Assembly: GCA_920105625.2 (NCBI GenBank)
Contig: OV050032.1
Location: forward strand, 7,222,129 to 7,286,128
DNA: 64,000 nt
Origin: Clusia tigrina
Lineage: Eukaryota > Arthropoda > Insecta > Diptera > Clusiidae
Direction of reading: 5' to 3'
Shown: one piece after another, positions 25,213-36,002 of the stretch
Layout: the number at the start of each line of letters is the position of its first letter
How positions within the stretch are numbered: position 1 is the stretch's first letter
The notes under the pieces: model-generated
Seen by the model: only the letters and a program-made list of their open reading frames with translations
What the model was told of the DNA's origin: nothing
The model's database searches: none
Made by a program: the position numbers and the translations under genes

Positions 25213-25661
25213 CTGGTACACACACAACGGTCCGGGGCCGCTGCCCGTGCTTAGTGGACCGCGTATACGGCTGCTGGGGCCCATACTCGCCATTGAGGCG
25301 GTCACCAGCGAGGATTCTGGTGTGTACAAATGCACAGCTAGCAACGTGGGTGGCGAGGCCAGTGCCGAATTGCGTCTCACCGTGGCCACACCTATACAAG
25401 TGGAAGTGTCGCCGAATGTGCTGAGCGTGCACATGGGCGGTACCGCTGAATTTCGCTGCCTTGTCACCAGCAACGGCAGTCCAGTTGGCATGCAGAACAT
25501 ACTCTGGTACAAGGATGGTCGCCAGTTGCCATCGTCTGGACGCATTGAGGATACTTTGGTGGTGCCACGTGTCAGCCGCGAGAATCGCGGCATGTATCAG
25601 TGCGTGGTGAGACGTCCCGAAGGCGACACGTTTCAAGCAACGGCTGAGCTGCAGTTGGGCG
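25213..25661 (+). CDS. Dscam2: Dscam2 exon: end of Ig4 and complete Ig5
   Basis: Dscam2 is a homophilic immunoglobulin-superfamily cell-adhesion receptor acting at neuronal membranes in axon tiling and synapse organisation. The exon follows the acceptor acttgcag and enters in phase 2 (one base, then TGG at 25214). It encodes 149 codons and leaves in phase 1 at the donor G|GTAAGT. The first third carries the Ig4 C-strand end and the EDSGVYKCTASN Cys. Then comes a linker (LRLTVATPIQVEV) and a full Ig5 with FRCLV, WYKDGRQLP and RGMYQCVV. The protein matches Drosophila Dscam2 nearly residue for residue as remembered, and differs from Dscam1 at the same position. No frameshifts. The next exon (30645) joins in phase. 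Confidence 0.92.
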
Positions 25662-25681
25662 GTAAGTTAGACAGGCAGACA

Positions 25682-25788
25682 AATAGAGAGAGAGGGAGAG
25701 ACTGAGATTCCGACTGAGAAAGAGCGAGAGAGAGACTGAGAAAGAGAGAGAGAGAGAGAGACTGAGAAAGAGAAAGAGACAAATAGAA

Positions 25789-25821
<33 letters not shown>

Positions 25822-26251
25822 CTGAAAAAGACAGAAAGAGAGAAACTGAGAAAGAGAGAGAGAAAGAGATAGAGAGAAAAAAAGAGAGAGAAAAAGAGAG
25901 AGAGAAAGAAAGAGAGAGGGAGAAAGAGAGAGAGAGAGAGAAGGAGAGGGAGAGAGAAAAAGAGAGATAGAGAGAGAAAGAGAGAAAAAAGAGAGCAACA
26001 GGGAGAGACTGAGAAAGAGAGAGGAAGAGAGAACGAGAGAGAGAGAGAGAGAGGAAGAGAGACAAAGAGAGAAAGAGAGAGAGAGAAAGAGAGAAACTGA
26101 TAAAGAAAGATAGGAAGAGAGACAAAGAGAGAGAAAGAGAGAGACTGATAAAGAGAGAGAGAAAGAAAGAGAGAAAGAAAGAGAGAAATAAAGAGAGAGA
26201 GAAAGAGAGAGAGAAAGAGAGAAAGAGAGAGAGAGATAAAGATAGAGAGAA

Positions 26252-26282
<31 letters not shown>

Positions 26283-26825
26283 AAAAAGAGAGATTGAAAG
26301 AGAGACAAAGGGAGAGAAAGAGAGAGAGAAAGAGAGACAAAGAGAGAGAAAAAGAGAGACTGAGAAAGAGATAAAGAAAAAGAGAGAGAAGGAGAGAGAG
26401 AAAGAGAGAGACTGAGAAAGAGAGAGACTGAGAAACAGCGAGACTGAGAAAGAGAGAGAGAAAGAGAAAGAGAAAGAGAAAGAGAGAAAAAAAGAGATAG
26501 AGAGAGAAAGAGAGAGGGAGAAAGAGAGAGAGAGTAAGAGAGAGAGAGAAGGAGAGAGAAAGAAAGAGATAGAAAGAGAGACAAAGAGAGAGAAAGAGAG
26601 AGACTGAGAAAGAGAAAAAGAAAAAGAGAAAGAGAGAGAGAGAGACTGGAAAAGAGAGAAAGAGAGAGACTGAGAAAGGGAGAGACTGAGAAAGAGAGAG
26701 TCTGAGCAAGAGAGAGTCTGAGAAAGAGAGAGAGAAAGAGAGAAAAAAGAGATAAAGAGAGAAAGAGAGAAATAGAGAGAGAGAGAGAGAGAGAAAAAGA
26801 GAGACTGAGAAAGATAGAGAAAGAG

Positions 26826-26858
<33 letters not shown>

Positions 26859-26903
26859 AAAAGAGTGAGACTGAGAAAGAGACAGAGCGAGAGAGAGAGA
26901 CTG
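25682..26903. repeat. 1.2-kb (GA)n polypurine tract
   Basis: It begins about 20 bp after the Dscam2 5' splice site. Almost every base is A or G on the plus (sense) strand, interrupted mainly by recurrent ACTGAGA. The minus strand gives 358- and 425-codon Ser/Leu/Phe frames that are artefacts of the repeat. Confidence 0.98.
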
Positions 26904-29034
26904 AATTTATTATGAATTATGAAATTTTTGCATTTATAGTGCATCCATTTGATGCCTTCATGTTCAATTTAATTTCCTGCCATACGCTGCGTATGAGTAA
27001 CATCAACTCATCGTATGTTAGAAATGTTATGTGCAGAAATACCGTTTAGCCGCAATTAATATTTGCAACGTCACCATGCCAGGTAAACTAAGCTGCATGT
27101 ACCCCTGCGGTAGACCAAAGGGCAATAGACTCGGTGCTGCTGCGCTTAATGAGGCTGCCACACGATGCTCGCATTGTAATCCACCTTTTTGCCTCCGGGT
27201 AGCAAACGATATGATTCCTAATTAATCCCGTTTGTGTTGGACTGAAATTTTGTTAGCGTATGAGAAGAGCGACTGACACAAACACAAATGAGGTTCATTC
27301 TGACAGGTACGAAATACAGAGCAGTGGCTTGGAGCTATCGCATGAAGAGCAAGCTGGCCTGCCACTTACATCATTGGTTATAAAAGGGAGCATGTTTCCC
27401 TGCTGCTCGCTTAATTTGTATACTGTATTTTAGATGTTTGACGAGTCTTAAATAAAAGCCACTCACATGAAACACCTCGTAAATTGAATTGAAAGTGTTT
27501 CTCGTGTGCGTTGCACTCTGTCCTTCTGCACTTCTGCAGCAAATTCATTTACATAAAGTGCATCATGGTGGTTTGTGGTGATGCTTTTCCTTCAGACATG
27601 GCCACATTGCTACACCAGTGCGAGTATGTGGAATTGTTTCCGCCGCAACCACAAACTCCATTCACCAGTGCGAGTATGTCCGGAAAATATTGATAAATTT
27701 GCAATTTCATTTCCGCTTCATGTGCGGGAGCGTACATTGTGCAATCTTTCTTATTTACCACTGCGTGACGCATTCAATTCAACAGAAGGCAAATTGTGCA
27801 ATTTCGTGCCATAATAAGGATACAAAGAAAATTAATTTCCGTTTCGTCGGTCCTTTGTTGTGTGCCATGTCTTGGTGAGGGTGCGGCTGTGATTGAATTA
27901 CAAACATGCCCATTCTCATACCTGCCTCCGGCAGCTTTCAAGCACATAAAGGCCCTCTTTGTGCTCCTTCTTCACTACAGAGAGGTGCCACAGTTAAGCA
28001 GGCCTAAAATTAACAGATTGTATGCAAAAAAACACAAAATGTTGAAGCCAAAGAAAGTTCAAAAACTCTGACGAAATAATCAAGTTAGAGTGAGAGCGAC
28101 GAGTAACAAATGAAAATTAGTGTTTAAGAGAGGGCTCTGTTTAGTTATAACAAATTGTATCATAATATGAGTGATGTTATTCATTGCGTGGCTTGTGAGA
28201 CATGTTCCTAATCGTAATTTTTATTTGACTAGCATAGAAATAAGAGACACTTCTGTGAAAACTGTGAGAATAATGAACGGAAATCTGCATTTATATGCCA
28301 CAAATGTGCGGACACTTTCGCAAATTTATCTCAAATGAGGTGAAGAAACCAGTCTAATCTCTGCGAACTGTATACAGTTAAACACTAGATTTAGCGCAGC
28401 TCAAGAGCTACAAGTCTAAATCCCCTTACCTGCTGGTTAGGTAGATTGATGTCAACTGTATTGATGTCAATGGTGACGAGCAAAATTATTAGCTAATTTT
28501 GCTCACACAATAAAATCCCCAAAAACAATAACTACCCCGATAATAGCTCGTTGGCATCATTGGCTGATAAAGTTTCTAAGTGGCCCATAGCCAATTAGCA
28601 TGCCGGGGGCGCCGCCATAAACAGAACACACACTTTTATTTTATTCTGTGTTCCATGTTTTCCATGTCTTTTCTGACTGATTTACACGGAATCATTTTCA
28701 CAATTTTAGACGCCAGAAATTGCTGATATGCAGTTTTTTATTACTGGGCACCACTGCGTATGTGTGACAATAATCAGAGCACCCTTACGAGTATGCCATG
28801 AGATCGTTGACCTATGATTTGGCGTACAACTTTGATGGGCAGTTCAGAACTGAGAAAAACTTAAAAAATATATAAATGTATTTTGCTTTTATGTTTCAAA
28901 ATACATTCGCCGAGATGAAGGTTGAGTCTCACATTTTCAATCGATTAAACAAGGAACGTGGAATTCCTGAATTACTTGTCCAATTCGAAAGTAGATTTTA
29001 TACCTTTCCAGACTATGCCAATTTTTGGTGGCTA

Positions 29035-29130
29035 TTAAATATCTGAGTATTTAATACTTTATGTAAAGGACCAGGAGGAGGTGTTCAGGTGTTGGAATTC
29101 TAAGGTGCCAATTACACTTCTGAAGAGCAC
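29035..29130 (+). mobile_element. Short non-LTR 3'-end-like fragment
   Basis: The stretch gaggtgttcaggtgttggaa, followed by ttctaaggtgccaat, resembles 34826-34862 beside another element tail. It has no coding part. Confidence 0.35.
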
Positions 29131-29422
29131 ATTTCCTTCACTAGGTTCAACACAAATTTGACCTTTGGTATTTTGATCACAATTGGGAGTATCCCCTACT
29201 TATTGGTTCATGGCAGTAATATCACGGTCGGCACTTTTTATGTTGTTCAAGACCGATTTTAAAGTGCCTTGGTTGGCCATAAGCAATTGCTTACTCTCAC
29301 CCAACTAAGGCTTCCATAAGCTCAAATCTTCTAAACAGGGAAATGAGCATTCTCGATTGTGTTGATGTGGCTCACGCCTATGCCAAAAAGTGTATCAGCC
29401 TCTCTCTGAATGCAACCGGTGT

Positions 29423-29525
29423 GTCCCTTCAAAATGTCTTGCAGGGAGTCTGTGTTGAGGCGGCATTAACATCCGCTGCGTCCCTTCAGAATGTTTTGCA
29501 GGGAATCTATGTTGAGGCGACATTA
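29423..29525. repeat. 46-bp diverged direct duplication
   Basis: Copies at 29423-29468 and 29480-29525 begin gtcccttca and end gaggcg[g/a]catta, about 90% identical by eye with a 57-bp period. A 109-codon frame spans it but shows no recognised domain. Confidence 0.8.
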
Positions 29526-30421
29526 CACATCTTAACATCGATCTCTATACCTGTCCTACAGCCAAAACACCTATTTACAAATCCATTGCTCTTCCATGCT
29601 ACAGAGCGTAAGGGCGGTTCTTCATTGCCGTATTTAAAGTCGGGAAAAATCATTGACCCGCAATTATTTTGAACCAACATTTGTTGATTGTCTCTCAAAG
29701 GACATATTTGTGTGTATTCCACCCATTTAATATAAATTATATTATTATTGCTGATCGTATGTGAAGAATCATTATAAATGGATGCTCCAAAAGTGTTCAA
29801 TCTACCGGTCCCACCCAAACCCAAGCAAGCAACGGTTTCTTGAAAAGAAAACACATGAAAGAGGAACACTCAATTCATTGTGTCAATGAACTGCCCACTA
29901 AAATAATGAATGAGGTTTGGTGTACGAAGGTAACTCACTTCGTTGCGAACAACACATTTTGAGTGTATGTAACATGCTCCTCAATCGGAAATCAACAAAC
30001 TTGATTATGCAGGCAGCTGCTTCCTGGGTGCCACACACAGACGCAGGGATGCAGCAACGAAGAGAAATACTTCCCTACGTGGCAATCAGCCATGGCTCTG
30101 TCACAATTTCTCCATAATTCAGTGCAAATTTTGCATTGATTGCGCTGCATTGTGCTGATCCTTGATTTCAATACGAAATCTTTGCTAGTTCGAATTAGCC
30201 GCCTCATTCAAAACGTCCAATTGGCTTTTTTATATGTTCATTTCTTCGCGAAATTTACATTCCCGGCGAAGAGTTGAAAACCAACATTTTTCGAAGAAAA
30301 TTCTCCAGAAAATAAGCGAAAGTAGAACGTGCATGTTCATTCACAGATTTCAGAGAGCAGTACAAATACGTAAGTATGGAAATATGCTCCTACGTATGGG
30401 CGTATGCATGGGCGTATATAT

Positions 30422-30480
30422 GAGTGTGTGTGTGTATGAGTGTGTGTATGAGTGTGTGTACGAGTATGTGTGTGTGTTTG
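30422..30480. repeat. Imperfect (GT)n / GTGTGTATGA repeat
   Basis: GT-rich stretch 165 bp before the Dscam2 acceptor. Confidence 0.8.
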
Positions 30481-30644
30481 TCTGCGGATGATTGTGCTAA
30501 TGTAGTCAAACAAACACATGAACACACGTACATGGGGGGAGGGGGTAAAGCAAACACAAACACGAACACGAAAATAATGCATTTTATTTTATGTTTTTCT
30601 TTCATTCATTCTTTCGTTTCGTTTCGTTTCGGATTCATTTGCAG

Positions 30645-30789
30645 ATGCACCCCCGGTGCTGCTTTATAGCTTCATCGAGCAAACTCTGCAGCCAGGACCG
30701 GCAGTGAGTTTAAAATGCTCGGCAGCCGGAAATCCAACACCACAAATTTCATGGACATTGGACGGATTTCCGCTTCCATCAAACGGAAG
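30645..30789 (+). CDS. Dscam2: Dscam2 exon: first half of Ig6
   Basis: The exon follows the acceptor cattt gcag and enters in phase 1. The split Asp codon (G|AT) joins LQLG to DAPPVLLYSF across the intron. It then encodes the Ig6 B-strand cysteine (VSLKCSAAGNPTP), the WTLDG tryptophan and PLPSNG, and ends in phase 2 at AG|GTAATT. At 145 nt it is a typical half-Ig exon. The second half of Ig6, expected in the next exon, was not found downstream within the window, so the following intron should exceed 33 kb unless a short exon was missed. The sequence matches Drosophila Dscam2, not Dscam1, at this domain. Confidence 0.92.
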
Positions 30790-32076
30790 GTAATTGAACT
30801 TGCTGAAAAGCAACGCTGCAGGCGGGCTGGCAGGAAGGTTGGCCGACGTCACCCCCGCACCGACAGCCAGCCACCCAGCCAGCCAGCCAGAAAGCGTTGT
30901 TTTTGTTTAGCCCCATTTTATGCCCTTACAACCCCTACAGCCCCTTTAGCCGCTACATCTCCTACAGCACACTAACCCTGTCGCCATGTGCAATAACTGC
31001 AAATGCTAGCGAGCTATCTGTGCACTGGCAGTGAGAATAGTGCCCCGTTTGCCTCACTCGTATTTGTATTTGTATTTGTATTTGTATTCGCATTTGTATT
31101 TGTATTTGTATTTGTATTTTTAAGCGGATATAGAAAATGCCATTTCACTCGTACATACCCTCACTCGAAGGGTCGTTCGCTGAGCTGGCTCGGTGCCCCG
31201 TGTGCCGGCTTGCCCGTTCGCTGTTTCACTTATGCGCACAATGAGCCAACGCGCGGGCAATTGTGTTTGTTAATTAAGCCATGAACGAACGGTGCGCCCA
31301 GGACTTGCCGGCACGGCCACTTTGCAGCCTGAAATTCATTTACACAATTTGTTAGATACAATGAGCAAGTTTTCAGTTGCCGCCAATCATTACAAAATTA
31401 ATTACAATTGCATATCCTTTCATTTGAGTTGGAATCGGACTCGAGAACTTGCATTTTTTTAAACTAATATGAAATAAGTGACGATAACAGGCCATCAATC
31501 AGCCCAGTGTCGGGCTGAATTCAATTAATTTCAATTAACGCTTATCTGAGCATGACGACAAGTCTCCGACGAGTCCTTCTCCTACGAAGCCGTCGCTGCG
31601 CCACGATTTGCATACTCGGCTTGAGGGGCTATTTGATACTGTGCCACTAAAACGATTGTCCTTGTAAATGAAGCATTCTGCTGAGTAGATTAAGCGTGGA
31701 GGCGCTATAATTCAAAGCCAATCAACATGAAATCTGCAACTCCAAACCCGGTATCTGCACATGTGCCAGTTGCTAAATGCACATGAAAAAGAGAGTAATT
31801 GCAAGAATTTGATTATAAAGTTTCTCTGTTCAGCTCCTTTTATGGTCTGTTACACTGTAAGACATTTACTGCATCTGCAGAGTTCTTTACGAATTACATT
31901 TTGCACTAGAAACACCATAAAAGGACTTTTTATGAGTCGTACTTACGAGTAGACACGTCTGCACCAATGTGATGCCACACAGATTCCACCCTTTCGTTGA
32001 CTCGCTGATCCATAAGGTGCTGGATGCAAACTTAAGGAGACAATTTGCTGATATTGACTTTCAGGAAGATCCATAC
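30790..32076. other. Dscam2 intron, proximal part
   Basis: It contains a 29-bp segment (30960-30988) repeated exactly at 33656-33684 and a (GTATTT)n tract at 31060-31119. Otherwise nothing was recognised. Confidence 0.5.
31060..31119. repeat. (GTATTT)n hexamer repeat
   Basis: About ten copies, interrupted once by GTATTCGCATTT. Confidence 0.95.
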
Positions 32077-33618
32077 TGTAACGACTCTTTTCTATAGCTG
32101 GGGTAAAACTCAGCGGCTCCAGGGGTCGTGTACAGAAAAATATAAAATCCTGTGTGTTAAATTAATTTCAACGTATTTATTTAGTGTATTGATTATGGAC
32201 TCTTGTTAGTCCTTGCTCAAAACAATGCTACTTCCTTAACTCTATACAAATCAACTTGCTTAGTGTATAAATGACTTATTCAATGTGTACTTGTTTTTAC
32301 GTCTCTACGTCCCGGTAAGTGTGTGTCTCTGTGACTCAGTGGGAGAACGATTAAAAACCAGAAGCTCTCACTGAGTTCCTATGGTCTCTGTACGGCGTAT
32401 GACTTAGTGGGAAAACGATTAAAAACCAGAGGTTCCCTCTAAGTCCCTAAGTCTCGGTGGCGTATGTGTCTCAGTGATTCAGTGGGAGAACGATTAAAAA
32501 CCAGAGGCTCTCACTGAATCCCTGTAGTCTCTGTCTGTGTATGGCTTAGCAAGAAAACGATTAAAAACCAGAGGTTCTTGCTAAGCTTCCTAAGTCTCGG
32601 TTGCGTATGTGTCTCAGTGATTCAGTGGGAGAACGATTAAAAACCAGAGGCTCTCACTGAATCCCTGTAGTCTCTGTCTGTATATGACTTAGCAAGAAAA
32701 CGATTAAAAACCAGAGGTTCTTGCTAAGCTTCCTATGTTCGTATGGTACTTTGTAGAGCTGTTGCTAGTCAGGATGCTGGTGTCCGAAGAAGAGACCTAC
32801 TGCCTGGGCTACGTGGTTTATATAGTCCCAGGTCGCAGCGGCTGACACATGTTGTTATTGGCAGGCCACCGTTGTGTGACTTTACTTCCGTTGGCCAGTA
32901 GTCGATTGTTGTTGTTGTGGTAGGCTTGTTGTTGTTGCAGTCAGGCTTGTTGGTGTTGTAGTCTTTTGCCCTTGGGCCACCTTCAACTTCTGGCGGTCAG
33001 CCACCTCACTCCAACGGTCCCTGGTTAGCCTGCAGTATTGTTGCCTGCCAGCAGCGCTGTCCGGAATCCTGTAGTGGTGTTGTTGTTAAATATTTAATTT
33101 AACTGACAACCAGCATTTCATTTGTATTCCTCCTTCTGCTTTGTACGTGCTGGTCGTTTGGCGTGGTGGTTGCTCTGTCGTTGTCCCGCTTGTGCTTCGC
33201 CCTCGTTTCTTCGTGTTGTTAGTGTAAAATTTCCAAGCGAGCGCACTCGGCAAATTCCACCGCTGAGTTCGTGCACTCACCTTCTCTTGTCTTGCATGTA
33301 TTTGTTGTATTCCTCGTCGCTGTGTTTTTCCTCGCTCTTCGCAAGCATAGCGCTGATTGGCAAGATCGTTGGCTGTGGTGGTCGGTTTTTTGTTGTAATT
33401 GCTATTATTCCAACTGGTCTAATATGCTGCTACTGATCTGCGCTCCTACCACGGCCGCGCTAATTGGTTACAATGCTTGTAGTTTTTTCGTTAAATTTCT
33501 AATGTAGTTGCTTCGGTTCGGGTATTTTATCGTGATGTGTGTGTGTATATAGTTTCGTGGCGACTCTGTCATTTGTAGTGTGGGCCAAAATTTCCCACAG
33601 AAGATTTTGGTTCTTACA
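32077..33618. mobile_element. Solo LTR, 1,542 bp, with ATAC target duplications
   Basis: The ends are TGTAACGACTC and TTGGTTCTTACA, with inverted termini TGTAA/TTACA. They are flanked by the direct repeat ATAC at 32073-32076 and 33619-33622, as expected for an LTR-element integrase. The first 75 bp parallel the LTR at 48171 (ggggtaaa[a/g]ctcagc, then tcca.gg.tcgt). No internal retrotransposon genes remain, so it is a solo LTR left by recombination. Orientation is not certain. The minus strand offers TATATAAACC at about 32848-32838 and AATAAATA near 32180, which would place the hairpin array (32334-32728) inside the transcribed repeat. The superfamily, Ty3/gypsy-like by terminal form and 4-bp duplication, is inference. 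Confidence 0.8.
32334..32728. repeat. Array of six hairpins with a constant loop and covarying stems
   Basis: Inverted repeats lie at 32334-32376, 32402-32444, 32476-32520, 32544-32586, 32619-32663 and 32688-32728. Each has an 11-13-bp stem around the near-identical loop AACGATTAAAAACCAGA. Two stem types alternate: cagtgggag paired with ctctcactg (hairpins 1, 3, 5), and cttag + caagaa or tgggaa paired with ttcttg or ttccct + ctaag (2, 4, 6). The stems change while pairing is preserved. Spacers such as gtctctgtctgt and gtctcggt.gcgtatgtgtc also alternate, so the array also reads as a dimer repeat of about 143 bp. Confidence 0.9.
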
Positions 33619-33684
33619 ATACAGAGATATTATTCCTTTTAAGCAGGAAATTAAATCCTACAGCACACTAACCCTGTCGCCATG

Positions 33685-34330
33685 CTGAGAGTCCCAGTCT
33701 CATGAGGTGACTTATTAAATGACCGTGGCCTGGAGGTGACCTGTCAGAGTTTTTAAATTGTTTTTGCTTAACTGTAGACGTAGAGCTGCACGTTTTGAGT
33801 TGTAGTCCCCAATGATGTGCTTGGATTGTCTAAGTTTTGGTAGTGAGGCCCTGTAGACGTAGAGCTGCACGTTTTGAGTTGTAATCCCCAATGATGTGCT
33901 TGGATTGTCTAAGTTTTGGTAGTGAGGCCCTGTAGACGTAGAGCTGCACGTTTTGAGTTGTAATCCCCAATGATGAGCTTGGATTGTCTAAGGTTTGATA
34001 GTGAGGCCCTGTAGACGTAGAGCTGCACGTTTTGAGTTGTAATCCCCAATGATGTGCTTGGATTGTCTAAGTTTTGATAGTGAGGCCCTGTAGACGTAGA
34101 GCTGCACGTTTTGAGTTGTAATCCCCAATGATGTGCTTGGATTGTCTAAGTTTTGGTAGTGAGGCCCTGTAGACGTAGAGCTGCACGTTTTGAGTTGTAA
34201 TCCCCAATGATGAGCTTGGATTGTCTAAGGTTTGATAGTGAGGCCCTGTAGACGTAGAGCTGCACGTTTTGAGTTGTAGTCCCCAATGATGTGCTTGGAT
34301 TGTCTAAGTTTTGGTAGTGAGGCCCAGTAG
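33685..34330 (-). mobile_element. Retrotransposon tail fragment containing a 79-bp array
   Basis: The minus strand of the unit gives KHIIGDYNSKRAALRLQ, and after the array LSKNNLKTLTGHLQATVI. These are the post-RNase H tail motifs seen intact at 22.1 kb (LSKNNLRMMTGLLTG). The fragment stops where the 29-bp repeat begins (33684). Non-functional. Confidence 0.7.
33773..34326. repeat. 79-bp tandem array, seven copies
   Basis: The units begin gtagacgtagagctgcacgt and end gtgaggccct, at about 33774, 33852, 33931, 34010, 34089, 34168 and 34247. Variants (gtgctt/gagctt, tttggt/tttgat, gtagtc/gtaatc) recur in a higher-order pattern: copies 3 and 6 share gagctt...aggtttgat. Confidence 0.95.
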
Positions 34331-34484
34331 CGTGATCTTCTGCATTTTCCTCCTGTCTTAATTTTTATGCTATGCTATTCGTCCCTATGCCAAAGTGTGG
34401 CAAGACTATCCGCTTTTTTCAATTCCAGTGATCCCAGTGTGTCCTGGGAGCCATATAATGAAAAGTTTATTGAGGGTTTATTAA

Positions 34485-34912
34485 TATTCATTATTTATTT
34501 ATTAGTCCTAAGTGGGATTCATCGATATTAAACGCATGAAGCTAAACCGAGGTACTAAGTATATGCAACTCACTTATGGTAAGGATGGGGTCACCTCGGA
34601 AGGCTCCTGTAGATTCTGTATGGAGGAAGAGGAGACGTCTTTGCATGTGCTGACACAATGTCCGGCTATCAAGCACACCCTGGAAATAGTTGGAATTCTT
34701 CCAAGGCTCTGCCAGTGATCTGAAACCTCTGAAGCCAAAACATGTCATCACGTTTATCCAGAGGATAGGACTCAAAGATGTACTTTGAACCTCTGATGGG
34801 GGCACAATAGATCGAAAGGCGACGGAAGAAGTGTTCAGGTGTTGCAACTCTAAGGTGTCAATAGACAATATATCGAAAGTGGCGGTGCTTTAAATACCCT
34901 ACACAATAATAA
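34485..34912 (+). mobile_element. Non-LTR retrotransposon 3' tail fragment
   Basis: Encodes the same zinc knuckle as the 21.9-kb copy (VTSEGSCRFCMEEEETSLHV, then LTQCPA). The nucleotide 3' end (gcacaatagatcgaaagg, later cggtgctttaaataccctac, acaataataat) also matches. Stops and a short internal rearrangement near 34825-34870 show decay. Confidence 0.75.
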
Positions 34913-36002
34913 TGTATATGCAGGTTCACTCCGGTAGATGCAGTTTCACTCCGGAGGACTTATGCAAATCGATCCCCTAATTAGGTTGCCGCACAATAGT
35001 TCGAACACATTTCACTCTATAATGGCGAATTTTTGTGCGCAAATCTTTACGAGAACAGCAGCTCACAACAACTGAGCTCCCCGATCCACACAGCAAATAT
35101 AGTCAGAATGAACAGAGTGTGATTGCAAATCTGGACCGCACAACTCTAAGAATACAACACTAACTCCACAGCAACTCAAATCCAAATGAAAGATATTAAT
35201 TGCTTAAAAATAAGGAAGCAATAGCCTTTGCTTCGGTATAAATATTGGGCTTCGTAAACATCATTATAGAAAATAAATGCTCGGGTAGCAAAGTAATTAA
35301 GTTAGCTAATAAATCAGTAATAATTGCACTGCTTTCTGTACACATCTACTCATCAAGTCCGTTCATTCTAGGATGACACGCTCGTAGCAAGAATGAGCAC
35401 CGAGGCATTCATCAGTGTCACTCTCACAGGATTTGAAATTTGTGTCAATGCTCGTAATTTAGCGCAGCAAAGTAGCAACGAATAAACTGTAAATTGAAAG
35501 ACCTCGACTACATGTGCAGAGTGTGTCTAATGCCATGCTTACAGATTACACGGCATAACGGAAGGAGTTACAGGAGGGAGACACCTCTATTTGAATGTTG
35601 GTTTTACAAACTTGAGTGCCAAATAGAAATTCTTGCGATTATTAGGTTTAAAAATAATTCCTATAATTAATTAGCTGCGTGTCCTTTTTTAACATTTTTA
35701 ATAAATGTAGAGTCTTGGTATTTATGTCGGCCAGAAATTGAGCAATACTCGTATGTACCAAGGTTCCCATCATTTTTTAATACTAAAATGGTTTAAATCA
35801 TATCCGAAGCTAAACATTTATTTTCCAGGAAATTGAATATGAACGTATTCGAATAATCCTGTGCTGAAACGTTGCATTGCGGATTTTGATTTGCTTTTAG
35901 AGGCAGTTCAAATTCAATCACATGAAGTGAGTTAATTCCGTACATGCACCGTGAATTCTCCTCTCCACTGAGATAGAAGAAGGGACTTCTTTATATTTTT
36001 AT
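34913..36002. other. Non-coding block, nothing recognised
   Basis: AT-rich presumed intron without supported features. Confidence 0.35.

Larger units (their letters stand above)
25662..30644 (+). other. Dscam2: Dscam2 intron, 4,983 bp
   Basis: GTAAGT donor and tttgcag acceptor. It contains the GA tract (25682-26903), a diverged duplication near 29.4 kb and GT repeats at about 30422-30480. Apart from those, 26,904-29,030 shows nothing recognisable beyond a short Cys-rich frame near 28.24-28.34 kb. Confidence 0.85.

Noticed and set aside
25633..26944. Ser/Leu/Phe-rich frames of 358 and 425 codons on the minus strand
   Set aside because: They are direct translations of the complement of the GA polypurine tract and lie in a Dscam2 intron.
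30960..33684. 29-bp direct repeat as a target-site duplication
   Set aside because: It is too long, and the interval contains a separate solo LTR with its own ATAC duplications plus ordinary intron sequence.
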